Shown: piece by piece, positions 34,697-44,430 of the stretch
Position numbering within the stretch: position 1 is the first letter of the stretch
How the letters are laid out: the number at the start of each line of letters is the position of its first letter
Assembly (NCBI RefSeq): GCF_014203095.1
Contig: NZ_JACHIG010000009.1
Span: forward strand, 1-64,000
Direction: 5' to 3'
Length of the DNA: 64,000 nt
DNA from: Prosthecobacter vanneervenii
GTDB lineage: Bacteria > Verrucomicrobiota > Verrucomicrobiia > Verrucomicrobiales > Verrucomicrobiaceae
The notes under the pieces: model-generated
Database searches by the model: none
What the model saw: the letters and a program-made list of their open reading frames with translations, nothing else
What the model was told of the DNA's origin: nothing
Made by a program: the position numbers and the translations under genes

Positions 34697-35409
34697 CCTC
34701 CTCCTTCCATGACACGCGCTGGACGCTCGTCTCCCGTTCGCGTGGCGAGGACCCGCAGGCGAAAGCGGCGCTGAGCGAGCTGTGCGCGGCCTACTATGCG
34801 CCGGTGGTGGCCTTTCTGCGGCGCGACGGGCGTGCCGAGGATGTGGCACGGGATCTGGCGCATGACTTCTTTGCCAAGCTGCTTGAGGGCGGGACGATTG
34901 ACGGGGCCGATCCGCTGCGTGGGAAATTCCGGAGCTATCTGCTCATGGTGTTGAAACGCTTTGCCGCCAATCAACGAGACCGGGACCATGCGGCCAAGCG
35001 TGGAGGCGGGCAGGTGCATGCGGTGATCGACGGCGGCTCTGAGCAGACCGGCGCGGGACTGCAGATCGCGGATGCGAGCATCGAATCACCGGATGTGGCC
35101 TTTGACCGTGAATGGGCGCTGACGCTGCTGGCGCGTGCGCTGGCGCAGCTGGAACGTGACATGCGCGAGGATGGCAAATCAACGCAGTTTGAGACACTGA
35201 AACCCTGGCTGACGGCCGAAGGCGATGCCGCTCCGCAGAGCGAAGCCGCTGCGAAGCTAGGCATGAGCATCGAAGCCATGAAGGTGGCCGTGCATCGTTT
35301 GCGGAAGCGTTTTCGCGAAACCGTGAAGGTAGAGATCGCGCAGACGCTTGGCCATGCGGGAGATGTGAACGAAGAGATGGACGCGCTGATGCGGGCGCTG
35401 CGGAAGTAG
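34693..35409 (+). CDS. ECF-type sigma factor coupled to the Ser/Thr kinase
   Basis: 238 residues from MTSSFHDTRWTLV (34693). Region 2: 'LSELCAAYYAPVVAFLRRDG' and 'DLAHDFFAKLLEGG' (about 30-70). A long linker (about 100-150) separates it from region 4, 'AAKLGMSIEAMKVAVHRLRKRFRETV' (about 190-215). The start overlaps the kinase stop by 4 bp. Planctomycetes and Verrucomicrobia have ECF groups controlled by a co-encoded Ser/Thr kinase instead of an anti-sigma factor; this pair fits that plan. The TAG stop codon is part of the GTAG head of a REP. Confidence 0.85.
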   Translation: MTSSFHDTRWTLVSRSRGEDPQAKAALSELCAAYYAPVVAFLRRDGRAEDVARDLAHDFFAKLLEGGTIDGADPLRGKFRSYLLMVLKRFAANQRDRDHAAKRGGGQVHAVIDGGSEQTGAGLQIADASIESPDVAFDREWALTLLARALAQLERDMREDGKSTQFETLKPWLTAEGDAAPQSEAAAKLGMSIEAMKVAVHRLRKRFRETVKVEIAQTLGHAGDVNEEMDALMRALRK

Positions 35410-35493
35410 CCCAGTTGCGCCGCAACTGGGTTCTGGTCCCAAGGTCTTCGTGTGGTCAACGCGATTCAGAAACTCAGTTGCGGCGCAACTGAG
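35406..35493. repeat. REP doublet upstream of the RAYT
   Basis: REP 1: GTAG (35406-35409) then CCCAGTTGCG-C-CGCAACTGGG (35410-35430). REP 2: CTCAGTTGCG-G-CGCAACTGAG (35473-35493), inverted, with head GTTG on minus. The TAG of REP 1 is the stop codon of the sigma-factor gene. Confidence 0.88.
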
Positions 35494-35510
35494 CAACTTT
35501 ACGCTGTTGC

Positions 35511-36164
35511 ATGGAGTTTCGGTTCTTTGATCCACGGGCGAAGACTGATGTCTCGCAGCGGCAGTTGCCGCACTGGGAACAGGACAACGCCTTCTACTTC
35601 ATCACCTGGCGCACGGCGGATTCGATTCCACGGGATGTATTGGTACAATGGGAGGCGGAGCGACATGCATGGCTGGAGGCGCATGGCATCGATCCAAAGC
35701 TGGAAGACTGGCAGCGTGAAGTCGAGATGCTGCCAGAGCGGGATCATCGGGAGTTTTACAGGCTCTTCACCCTCAAGTGGCATGGGATGCTGGATGAGTG
35801 CCATGGCGAGTGTGTTCTCAAGCAGCCGAGGGTGAGCGAGATCGTGGCTGAAAACCTGCGGCATCAAGACGGCAGCAGATATGCACTGGAGGCTTTTGTG
35901 GTTATGCCAAATCATGTGCATGTGCTCGCAGGCGTGCATCGACGTGGCGAGATGAAAAATCTCTGCCGAAACTGGAAGCGATACACCGCAGGGAGAATCA
36001 ACACGATGCTCGGGAAAGAAGGGCAGTTCTGGCAGTGGGAGAGCTTTGACCACGTCGTGCGCAGCGCGGCGAGCCTGGAGAAGTTCAAGAAATATATCTT
36101 CGACAACCCCATCAAGGCCCGCTTGAAGGAAGGCGAGTATCGAGTGTGGGCAAAGCCCAAGTAG
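35511..36164 (+). CDS. REP-associated tyrosine transposase (RAYT, TnpA-REP, Y1 HUH)
   Basis: 217 residues. The HUH motif is 'MPNHVHVLA' with His135 and His137, and the single catalytic tyrosine is Tyr158 ('NWKRYTAGRIN'). The C-terminal 'QFWQWESFDHVVRSAASLEK' and 'YIFDNPIKARL' are usual for RAYTs. Family members bind and cleave REP single strands at the GTAG-headed hairpin. The ATG lies 17 bp after the upstream REP doublet; the TAG stop is inside the GTAG head of the downstream doublet. At least six REPs of its class lie in the window. Confidence 0.93.
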   Translation: MEFRFFDPRAKTDVSQRQLPHWEQDNAFYFITWRTADSIPRDVLVQWEAERHAWLEAHGIDPKLEDWQREVEMLPERDHREFYRLFTLKWHGMLDECHGECVLKQPRVSEIVAENLRHQDGSRYALEAFVVMPNHVHVLAGVHRRGEMKNLCRNWKRYTAGRINTMLGKEGQFWQWESFDHVVRSAASLEKFKKYIFDNPIKARLKEGEYRVWAKPK

Positions 36165-36244
36165 CCCAGTTGCGCCGCAACTGGGTTGGTCTGGGAGTGT
36201 CGGGAGTTCAGTGCGGTCAGAAACTCAGTTGCGGCGCAACTGAG
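36161..36244. repeat. REP doublet downstream of the RAYT
   Basis: GTAG (36161-36164) then CCCAGTTGCG-C-CGCAACTGGG (36165-36185), and the inverted CTCAGTTGCG-G-CGCAACTGAG (36224-36244). It ends 5 bp before the stop codon of aspS on the other strand, so it lies between two convergent genes. Confidence 0.88.
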
Positions 36245-36249
36245 CAACT

Positions 36250-38076
<1,827 letters not shown>

Positions 38077-38186
38077 GGCGGAAAAAAGGGCGCGTAGAGT
38101 CGGCGGATTCGGCCCGGGTGCAAGGGGGAATGGAGGCAGGCAAAACGCGGGCAAGGTCCGGGCCCGGCGGTCCGTTTTCACCGGCC

Positions 38187-39674
38187 ATGTTTCGGAAATG
38201 CCTGCTTTCCCTCGTCTTTTGCGCCTCGGTGCTGCCTGCCGCAGAGCGGCCCAATGTGGTGTTTTTCCTGGTGGACGACCTGGGGCAGCGCGACCTCGGC
38301 TGCTACGGCAGCAGCTTTTACGAGACGCCGAACATCGACCGCCTGGCCAAAGAAGGAGCACGTTTTACCGATGCCTACGCCGCCTGCCCGGTGTGCTCGC
38401 CCACGCGTGCAGCCATCCAGACGGGGCGCTGGCCTCAGCGCACGGGCATCACGGACTACATCGGCGCGCCGCTGAAACCGGAAGGCTGGAAGCGCAATAC
38501 ACGCCTGCTGCCTGCGCCGTACTCCGACCGCCTGGCGCATGAGGAGGTAACGCTGGGAGAGCTCATGAAAAGCGCGGGCTATGCCACTTTCTTTGGCGGG
38601 AAGTGGCACCTGGGCCCCGAGGGCTTCTGGCCAGAGGACCAGGGCTACGACGTGAACATGGGCGGCATCGACCGCGGCGGGCCCTATGGCCGTGGCAAAT
38701 ACTTCGTGCCCTACGACAACCCGCGCCTGCCCGACGGCCCGCCTGGCGAGCACCTGCCTGACCGGCTGGCTACGGAGGCGGGGAAGTTCATCGAGGCGCA
38801 CAAGGCGCAGCCCTTCTTTGTCTGCTTCTCCTTCTACTCCGTTCACACGCCGCTGCAGTCGCGCCCGGATTTGCAGGCCAAGTATGAGGCCAAGCGCCAG
38901 AAACTGGGGCTGGAGCCCAAGTTTGGCCGCGAGGAGCCACGCGATGTGCGGCTGGTGCAGGAGCACGCTGTCTATGCCGGCATGGTGGAGGCCATGGACG
39001 CCGCCGTGGGCAAGGTTTTGTCTAAGTTGGAACAACTGGGCCTGGACAAAAACACGCTCGTCTTTTTCACCTCCGACAACGGCGGCCTGAGCACGAGCGA
39101 GGGATCTCCCACCTCCAATCTGCCGCTGCGTGGCGGCAAGGGCTGGCTGTATGAGGGCGGCATCCGCGAGCCCCTCATCGTGCGCTGGCCCGGCGTGGTG
39201 AAGCCAGGCACCGCGGTGGCTACGCCGGTGTGCAGTCCGGACTACTTTGCCACCCTGGCAGATATCACAGGCACCAAGCCGACCTCCAAGATCGACGGCG
39301 TGAGCCTGCGCCCCGTGCTGGAGGGCAAAGAGCTGCCGGAGCGCCCGCTCTTCTGGCACTACCCGCACTACGGCAATCAGGGCGGAGCCCCCGGGGCCGC
39401 CATGCGAAAGGGTGACTGGAAGCTCATCCAGTGGTCCGAGCAGGAGCGGCCGGAGCTTTTTAATCTAAAGATTGATCTCAGTGAAACCAAAGACCTGTCC
39501 AAGCAGGAACCGGAGCGTGTGAAGGCCATGCTGGCCGAACTGCAGGCCTGGCAGAAAGACGTGGGTGCGCTGCTACCCACGCCCAACCCCGCCTACGATC
39601 CCTCCAAGCCAGACGGCCGCGCCGCGCCGCCTGCCAATGCCGGGAAGAAAGCAGGCAAAAAGAAGGTCCAATAA
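38187..39674 (+). CDS. secreted arylsulfatase-type sulfatase (S1 family)
   Basis: 495 residues from MFRKCLLSLV (38187); the frame is open from 38118. The signal peptide cleaves near 'VLPAAE'. 'VVFFLVDDLGQRDLGCYG' gives the metal Asp30-Asp31. Cys70 in 'CSPTRAAIQTGRW' is the residue converted to formylglycine (C-x-P-x-R). 'GKWHLG' and 'FFTSDNGG' are further active-site motifs. The tail is Lys-rich ('NAGKKAGKKKVQ'). It hydrolyses sulfate esters, probably of sulfated polysaccharides. No formylglycine-generating enzyme lies in the window. Confidence 0.92.
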   Translation: MFRKCLLSLVFCASVLPAAERPNVVFFLVDDLGQRDLGCYGSSFYETPNIDRLAKEGARFTDAYAACPVCSPTRAAIQTGRWPQRTGITDYIGAPLKPEGWKRNTRLLPAPYSDRLAHEEVTLGELMKSAGYATFFGGKWHLGPEGFWPEDQGYDVNMGGIDRGGPYGRGKYFVPYDNPRLPDGPPGEHLPDRLATEAGKFIEAHKAQPFFVCFSFYSVHTPLQSRPDLQAKYEAKRQKLGLEPKFGREEPRDVRLVQEHAVYAGMVEAMDAAVGKVLSKLEQLGLDKNTLVFFTSDNGGLSTSEGSPTSNLPLRGGKGWLYEGGIREPLIVRWPGVVKPGTAVATPVCSPDYFATLADITGTKPTSKIDGVSLRPVLEGKELPERPLFWHYPHYGNQGGAPGAAMRKGDWKLIQWSEQERPELFNLKIDLSETKDLSKQEPERVKAMLAELQAWQKDVGALLPTPNPAYDPSKPDGRAAPPANAGKKAGKKKVQ

Positions 39675-39990
39675 GGCACTGCGCTGGCTGGAGTGCCTGG
39701 CGCTTCAAGCCTGGGTGTGGATGCACATTGAACCCAGCGAAGGACTCCCGTGGAGACACCTTCAGCCCGTCATGGCCGATTAGCCATGTCCGCCGACACT
39801 GTGCGGAAATCTAGACAAGCTGGGAATAAGCCCCCTACCCCGGACCTCGTACATTTGTCCAGTCTTCGGGAGCCGCCGTGTAGCGGAATCTAGACAAAAT
39901 CGACTTACTATTAGACAAAAATAAAACAAATCTTTGACGAAGATCACTTTTGTCGCAATTATTCCCCTCGTTAGCCAACCACACCTCAAC
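39675..39990. other. 316-bp leader region of the ECF sigma gene, no gene seen
   Basis: It contains repeated TAGACAA boxes (see 39804-39920), an AT-rich stretch at about 39900-39935, and no credible coding sequence. The unusually long leader suggests regulation. Confidence 0.55.
39804..39920 (+). promoter_or_regulatory. repeated TCTAGACAA boxes before the ECF sigma gene
   Basis: CGGAAATCTAGACAA (39804-39818) and CGGAATCTAGACAA (39884-39897) are 80 bp apart; a shorter TTAGACAAAA follows at 39911-39920. The last box is about 70 bp before the start codon. The CGGAA..TAGACAA form could be a two-part ECF promoter or an activator site. The reverse complement TTGTCTAA appears again at 40653-40660, just after the terminator. 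Confidence 0.45.
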
Positions 39991-40587
39991 ATGAACGCGA
40001 CTGAAACGACCCCCGAGTTAGATCCCAGCGTCATCGAAGACATCCGGCTCCTGAAGCGAATCGCCGAGCGCGATTCAGCCAGCTTCCAGACCTTCTACAA
40101 AAAGTACAGCGGCCTCATCTTTGCCTCCATCTCCAATGTACTGAACGACCACCACGACACCGAGGACGTGATGCAGGAAGTGCTGGTGCAGGTCTGGAAC
40201 AAGGCCCACCTCTACGAACCCCGCAAGGGCAAGCCCCTCACCTGGCTGACCACCCTGGCCCGGAATCGTGCCATCGACCGCATCCGCTCCAAGCAGCGCC
40301 GCTCACGCCTGAATGACGACTTTGAGACAGAAAACAAGAAGGACCAGTATGAGTTTGAGCCCTCCGGCCACGAAAATCTGGAAACCAAGGAGCGCGACAC
40401 CATTCTGCACAGTGCGGTGTCACGACTGACGGACGACCAACGCGAGGCCATCGAGCTGACTTACTTCAGCGGACTGACGCAGGCCGAGGTGGCCGAGCGC
40501 CTCCACGAGCCACTGGGCACCATCAAGGCGCGCATCCGCCGTGGTGTGAACCGCCTGGAGACGCTGGTGAAGCCGCGTCTGGCCTGA
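39991..40587 (+). CDS. ECF-family RNA polymerase sigma factor
   Basis: 198 residues from MNATETTPEL (39991). Region 2 is 'LIFASISNVLNDHHDTEDVMQEVLVQVWNKA' (about 45-75) with 'GKPLTWLTTLARNRAIDRIR' (2.3-2.4). Region 4 is 'LTDDQREAIELTYFSGLTQAEVAERLHEPLGTIKARIRRG' (about 145-185). This is SigK/ECF-like in plan. No anti-sigma gene follows: the next gene is convergent, and an intrinsic terminator ends the unit. The upstream repeated boxes may mean autoregulation. Confidence 0.88.
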   Translation: MNATETTPELDPSVIEDIRLLKRIAERDSASFQTFYKKYSGLIFASISNVLNDHHDTEDVMQEVLVQVWNKAHLYEPRKGKPLTWLTTLARNRAIDRIRSKQRRSRLNDDFETENKKDQYEFEPSGHENLETKERDTILHSAVSRLTDDQREAIELTYFSGLTQAEVAERLHEPLGTIKARIRRGVNRLETLVKPRLA

Positions 40588-40623
40588 TTCGATTCCCCCC
40601 CCAAAACCCAAACCCAAAACCAG

Positions 40624-40650
40624 AAGGGCGGACTCCGGTCCGCCCTTTTT
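40624..40650 (+). terminator. intrinsic terminator of the ECF sigma gene
   Basis: AAGGGCGGAC (40624-40633) and GTCCGCCCTT (40638-40647) around TCCG, then a T-run. It lies 37 bp after the stop. Confidence 0.93.
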
Positions 40651-40689
40651 ATTTGTCTAACTTTGACTGCGTTAGCGGGCCAGGCGGCC

Positions 40690-41730
40690 TCAGGCCAGGC
40701 CGAGCTCCTTCTTCACGATGCCCACGCCAGCCACCATGCTCGCGAGCTTCTTCTTGGCGGCCCAGCGTGCGGTCTGTGAGAGACCACAGTCTGGGGCAAA
40801 GACGAGCTTTTCCGCAGGCGCGTGCTTGAGACAGGCGCGCACGGCGTCGGCGATCTGCTCGGGTGTCTCGATGTGGTAGCTCTTTACATCAATGATGCCC
40901 ACGGCGACATCGTAGCGCTCGGCCATCGGTTTGATGACTTCCAGCTCGGCGTATTCGCGGTTGGCCATCTCCACGTGGACCTCGTCGCAATGAAGATCCA
41001 AGAAGGCGGGGAAAAGCGGCGCGTATTTGCGCCAGCCCACCGGGTGGCCTTTGAAATTGCCAAAGCACAGGTGCGTGCAGATGCGTGCCTTGCCATAGCC
41101 GCTGCTCACGGTGCGGTTGAAGATGTCCACAAAGCGCTTGGTATCCTCGCGGTAGCCGTAGCAGCTCATGCTGGGCTCATCCACGCAGATCTCCTCCGCG
41201 CCGGCGGCTACGAGATCGGCGATCTCCTTGTTCACGAGGGGCAGCAGCGCCTCGGTGATGGCGTAGCGGTCTTTGTATTGAGCATTCGGCGCAAGCCGCC
41301 CGCTAAGCGTGTAGGGCCCAGGCACGGAGACTTTGAGGCGCTTGCCCGTATGCGCAGCCAGCCGCTGCAGGCGCTGAAACTCCTCCACCGCACCCAGGCC
41401 GCGCGGGGCGCGCAGCTCTCCCACGATCTCGTGCTTGCCACGCTGGTCATGCGCCGGGGGGCCAAAGCGGCGCGGGCTGGCGGGCTCCAGCGCGATGCCC
41501 TCGATGAAGCCGTAGAAGGAGAGATTGAAGTCAAAGCGCGTCTGCTCGCCGTCCGTGATCACATCCAGCCCGGCGGCCAGTTGATCCTGGATGGCCACCT
41601 GAGCGGCGTCGTCCTGCATTTCAGAGATGTCCGCACTGCCAAATTCAGCCAGATGCCGGGCTGAAAACTCGAGCCAGCCGGGAAAAGGATAGCTGCCAAT
41701 GACGGAGGTGCGGAGCGGTTGGGACTGCAT
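40690..41730 (-). CDS. MetE-C-like cobalamin-independent methyltransferase family protein
   Basis: 346 residues from MQSQPLRTSV (41730). It corresponds to the C-terminal catalytic barrel of MetE only. Visible: 'SVIGSYPFP' at the N-terminus, 'DGEQTRFDF', 'VPGPYTLSGRL', 'ICVDEPSM', 'ICTHLCFGNFKG' (zinc His and Cys), 'VHVEMAN' (Glu) and 'FAPDCGLS' (zinc Cys). Short 'core-MetE' proteins use a corrinoid or another methyl donor to make methionine; the donor here is unknown. Monocistronic, convergent with the sigma gene. Confidence 0.85.
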   Translation of the reverse strand: MQSQPLRTSVIGSYPFPGWLEFSARHLAEFGSADISEMQDDAAQVAIQDQLAAGLDVITDGEQTRFDFNLSFYGFIEGIALEPASPRRFGPPAHDQRGKHEIVGELRAPRGLGAVEEFQRLQRLAAHTGKRLKVSVPGPYTLSGRLAPNAQYKDRYAITEALLPLVNKEIADLVAAGAEEICVDEPSMSCYGYREDTKRFVDIFNRTVSSGYGKARICTHLCFGNFKGHPVGWRKYAPLFPAFLDLHCDEVHVEMANREYAELEVIKPMAERYDVAVGIIDVKSYHIETPEQIADAVRACLKHAPAEKLVFAPDCGLSQTARWAAKKKLASMVAGVGIVKKELGLA

Positions 41731-41823
41731 GGGCAAGCATAGGACTGCAAGAGACTTAGCGTCAAAGCCAAGCCGCAAAGCACAACTGCTGGGCTGAAAG
41801 CTGCAATGACCGCAACTGCGCCT

Positions 41824-41845
41824 AAACTAAACCTTAGTTTAGTTT
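41824..41845. promoter_or_regulatory. 9-bp inverted repeat before the PEP-CTERM gene
   Basis: AAACTAAAC and GTTTAGTTT around CTTA, 49 bp upstream of the start at 41895. It is AT-rich and lies in the divergent region between the MetE-like and PEP-CTERM genes, so it is a candidate operator. Confidence 0.45.
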
Positions 41846-41894
41846 GCAATAGATGCACTAGGTATGGATAGTACAGCTCCAACCATCCAACCTT

Positions 41895-42731
41895 ATGAAA
41901 CTTAACCATGTGTTTTGTTTTGCATTAGCTAATTATTGCACCCTCAATACGCTTAGCGCCCAAACCACCCTGGTGGGATCTGGAAGCAGCAGCTACAGCG
42001 ACCTCTTCCCCTCTTCTAGCCCAGTGACCTATGACGTCCCCGGCGGAGGGCTGATATCGATCACGCTTTCCAATGGCTCCACCACCGCCACTCGAGGCTT
42101 GTGGGACCTGACGGCTCAAGGCGGGGCCAATGCCACCATTCTGCTCAGCCTGACGGAGTCGGCAGCGCAAGCAACGCTCACGGGGACATCGCTGCAGTTT
42201 GGTGTCAGCAATGACAACAACTCGCTTCTGGGCCTGCTGGGCACGGGAGCCAGCATTCACTATGCCTGGGATGCCGTGGCCTATTTTGACACACCGGGCA
42301 GCATCCTCAGCTACAGCCCAAACACGACCTACAGCGTGAGCTTTGACGTGGACGGCAACAACGGCCTGCTCAGCTCGGTGTCCGGGCTGACGCCGAGCTT
42401 CACCTTTGAGCTGATCGACGGCTCGGGCAATGCCCTGACCAGCAACAGCAACGGCACGCAGATCAACATTGCCGGGCTGCTGGGCACCGGCGTGCCCACG
42501 GGAACGATCAGCCTCACCTACACCACGGACAGCTCGACGCCTACCGGGCCTATCGGAGTACGCTTCATCGGTGATGCGCAGGTCGGCTCCTCCGCTCTCA
42601 GCCTAGGCACCACCTATGCCACGATCTCCAACCTCGACATCACCTCCACCCCTGTGCCGGAGCCTGGAAGCTGTGTGCTGATCGGTTCCGTGGGCGTGGC
42701 GATGCTGCTGAGGCGGAGGAGGCTGGGCTAA
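41895..42731 (+). CDS. PEP-CTERM sorted surface protein
   Basis: 278 residues. Signal peptide to about residue 22 ('LNTLSAQ'), a Ser/Gly/Thr-rich beta-type body with many Asn, and a C-terminal VPEPGS motif (about 253-258), a hydrophobic helix and 'RRRRLG'. PEP-CTERM proteins are cut by an exosortase and go to the envelope or exopolysaccharide. No exosortase gene is in the window. The gene ends directly against the stop codon of the convergent SIS gene. Confidence 0.85.
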   Translation: MKLNHVFCFALANYCTLNTLSAQTTLVGSGSSSYSDLFPSSSPVTYDVPGGGLISITLSNGSTTATRGLWDLTAQGGANATILLSLTESAAQATLTGTSLQFGVSNDNNSLLGLLGTGASIHYAWDAVAYFDTPGSILSYSPNTTYSVSFDVDGNNGLLSSVSGLTPSFTFELIDGSGNALTSNSNGTQINIAGLLGTGVPTGTISLTYTTDSSTPTGPIGVRFIGDAQVGSSALSLGTTYATISNLDITSTPVPEPGSCVLIGSVGVAMLLRRRRLG

Positions 42732-43511
42732 CTAAGCTCCCAGCCCCGCATAATACGGGGCGATACGCCGGGCGTGCTCGTCATACGCGGCCTCGAAGAG
42801 TTCGGTGGCTTTCGCAGCGCCGACGACTGCACCTGCAGTGAGCACCTTGGGTGGCTGGCCGGCTTTGGTGAGGCGATCTGCCACTTCGGCCTTGATGCTG
42901 TTCACCAGCAGGCAGCCGCCCACGGTGCTGCCTGGGGCGACGGGGGTGTCGAGGTTTTCGATCTTGATCATCGCGTCTCCAACCGGCGCGCCAGTGTCGA
43001 GGACGATGTCGGAGAAATCCTGGAGCTTTTTGCCATCGCGATGGCGGCTGGTGCTGGCCTGGCTGTGCACGGTGCTGATGATGCCCACCACCTTGACGCC
43101 GCGCTTTTGGAACTCCTCGGCCATTTCCACGGGCACCACGTTGCAGCCGCTGCTGGAGATGACGAGGGCGCTGTCTCCGGCCTTGAGGTCGAAGTTGCGC
43201 AGGATGCGGTTCGCCAGACCGCTGACGTTTTCCAGAAACATGGCCTGCCGCTGGCCGTTCGCCCCGACGACGAGATTGTGGAAGGTCAGCGAGAGCTCGA
43301 CGATGGGATTGAAGCCGGGGAATGAGCCGTAGCGCGGCCACATCTCCTCCACCAAGATGCGGCTGTGGCCGGAGCCGAAGACGTGCACCATCTGCCCGGC
43401 GAGGATCGTCTGCGCGAACAGGTCGGCGGCCTGCTGGATGAGCGGAAGCTGATCGCGGACACGGTTGAGAAGGCCTTGGCTGGCGTCGAGGTATTGGAGG
43501 GCGGGAGTCAT
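42732..43511 (-). CDS. SIS-domain sugar-phosphate binding protein (UPF0309-like)
   Basis: 259 residues. SIS motifs: 'VHVFGSGHSRILVEEMWPR' (about 42-60) and 'DSALVISSSGCNVVPVEMAEEF' (about 111-133). Members bind or isomerise phosphosugars; the UPF0309 group has no proven reaction. The start overlaps the ROK gene stop (ATGA), so the two act together, probably on an amino sugar or another hexose phosphorylated by the ROK kinase. Confidence 0.83.
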   Translation of the reverse strand: MTPALQYLDASQGLLNRVRDQLPLIQQAADLFAQTILAGQMVHVFGSGHSRILVEEMWPRYGSFPGFNPIVELSLTFHNLVVGANGQRQAMFLENVSGLANRILRNFDLKAGDSALVISSSGCNVVPVEMAEEFQKRGVKVVGIISTVHSQASTSRHRDGKKLQDFSDIVLDTGAPVGDAMIKIENLDTPVAPGSTVGGCLLVNSIKAEVADRLTKAGQPPKVLTAGAVVGAAKATELFEAAYDEHARRIAPYYAGLGA

Positions 43512-44407
43512 GAGTGTTGAAGAAGATTAAAAACAGAACCGAGGCACCCGGCGCTGTCGCCAAGGGTGGCGGGGACGATGCGGGCCTGATTGCCGCCGGG
43601 ACGCCATTCGAAGCCGTCCAGCGCCTGCTGCAGCGGGCCAAACAATCGCTCCCCTGCTCCGGTGGCGATGCCGCCGCCGACGATGACGACCTCGGGGTCG
43701 AGCACATTGATGAGCGAGGCGATGGCGGCAGCGAGATGCTTCACCGATTTGAGCCACACGGCGGCGGCATGCGCATCGCCTGCGCCATACGCATCGATCA
43801 GCGCATGTGTGGTGGCGTAGCGGCCCTCGCCGCGCTGAGAGATGGTCTGGTTTCCGATGGCGTCCTCCAGGCTGCCGGGGGTGTTAAAGTCATCGCAGGC
43901 GGCATTCGCATCAACCGTGACGTGGCCGAGATGCCCTGCGCGTCCGATCTTTCCCTGAAGCAAGCGACCGCCGCTCCAGATGGCACCGCCCACGCCCGTG
44001 CCGAGCGTGAGCATGAAGGCATCCTGCGTGTCCTTCGCCGCGCCTGCCCAGACCTCGCCGAGCAGAGCGGAGTGGGCATCATTCAGTACGCGGCAGTCGC
44101 GCTCCAGAAAGGCTGACCAGTGAAATTTCTCCAGCCCATGCATGCGCCCCGGCATCCAGTCGATGCAATGGCCGTTGGGATTCGCCAGCCCGGGCGCAGA
44201 GAGCCCGACGCGGAGCTTTTGCCCGGCCTGTGCTTCGAATTCCTGCACGATCTCACGCACCGTGAGAGCAAAGCGCGGGGTGTCGCCGTCGAATTCGCCA
44301 TCGCGGGTGGGCTTGGAAAGCGTAGCCACGGTGCGGGCGCTGGCTGTCTCCACAAGCGCGGCTTTGATGTTGGTGCCGCCGAGGTCGATGCCGATGGATA
44401 AATTCAT
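43508..44407 (-). CDS. ROK-family sugar kinase
   Basis: 299 residues from MNLSIGIDLGG (44407). Longer starts (44431, 44470) would run into the preceding gene. ATP site 'GIDLGGTNIKAAL' (about 5-17), 'LTLGTGVGGAIWSGGRL' and 'VVIVGGGIATG'. The catalytic Asp is in 'VLNDAHSALLGE'. The usual zinc motif GHxxx...CxCGxxGC is changed to 'GHVTV...ACDDFNTPGSLE', so only one Cys remains. The substrate is probably a glucose- or amino-sugar-like hexose. Third gene of an SDR - hypothetical - ROK - SIS operon. Confidence 0.87.
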   Translation of the reverse strand: MNLSIGIDLGGTNIKAALVETASARTVATLSKPTRDGEFDGDTPRFALTVREIVQEFEAQAGQKLRVGLSAPGLANPNGHCIDWMPGRMHGLEKFHWSAFLERDCRVLNDAHSALLGEVWAGAAKDTQDAFMLTLGTGVGGAIWSGGRLLQGKIGRAGHLGHVTVDANAACDDFNTPGSLEDAIGNQTISQRGEGRYATTHALIDAYGAGDAHAAAVWLKSVKHLAAAIASLINVLDPEVVIVGGGIATGAGERLFGPLQQALDGFEWRPGGNQARIVPATLGDSAGCLGSVFNLLQHS

Positions 44408-44430
44408 GAGGTTGGGTTGGGCTGAATTCA

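Larger units (their letters stand above)
35406..36244 (+). mobile_element. RAYT transposase gene with flanking REP pairs
   Basis: A REP-associated transposase gene (35511-36164) lies between two REP pairs, 35406-35493 and 36161-36244. Each pair is one REP headed GTAG, a 38-42-nt spacer ending CAGAAA, and one REP in the other orientation. The spacers share both ends but not their middle. This arrangement (REP doublet - tnpA-REP - REP doublet) is typical of RAYT loci, which are thought to be domesticated HUH transposases and are not known to move like an IS. Confidence 0.85.

Noticed and set aside
35406..36244. A classical IS with terminal inverted repeats and target duplication
   Set aside because: The flanks are REP doublets in the same arrangement on both sides, no target duplication is seen, and the protein is a RAYT.
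41731..41894. A sigma-54 site before the PEP-CTERM gene
   Set aside because: No GG-N10-GC pair with the right flanks is present; only the inverted repeat stands out.
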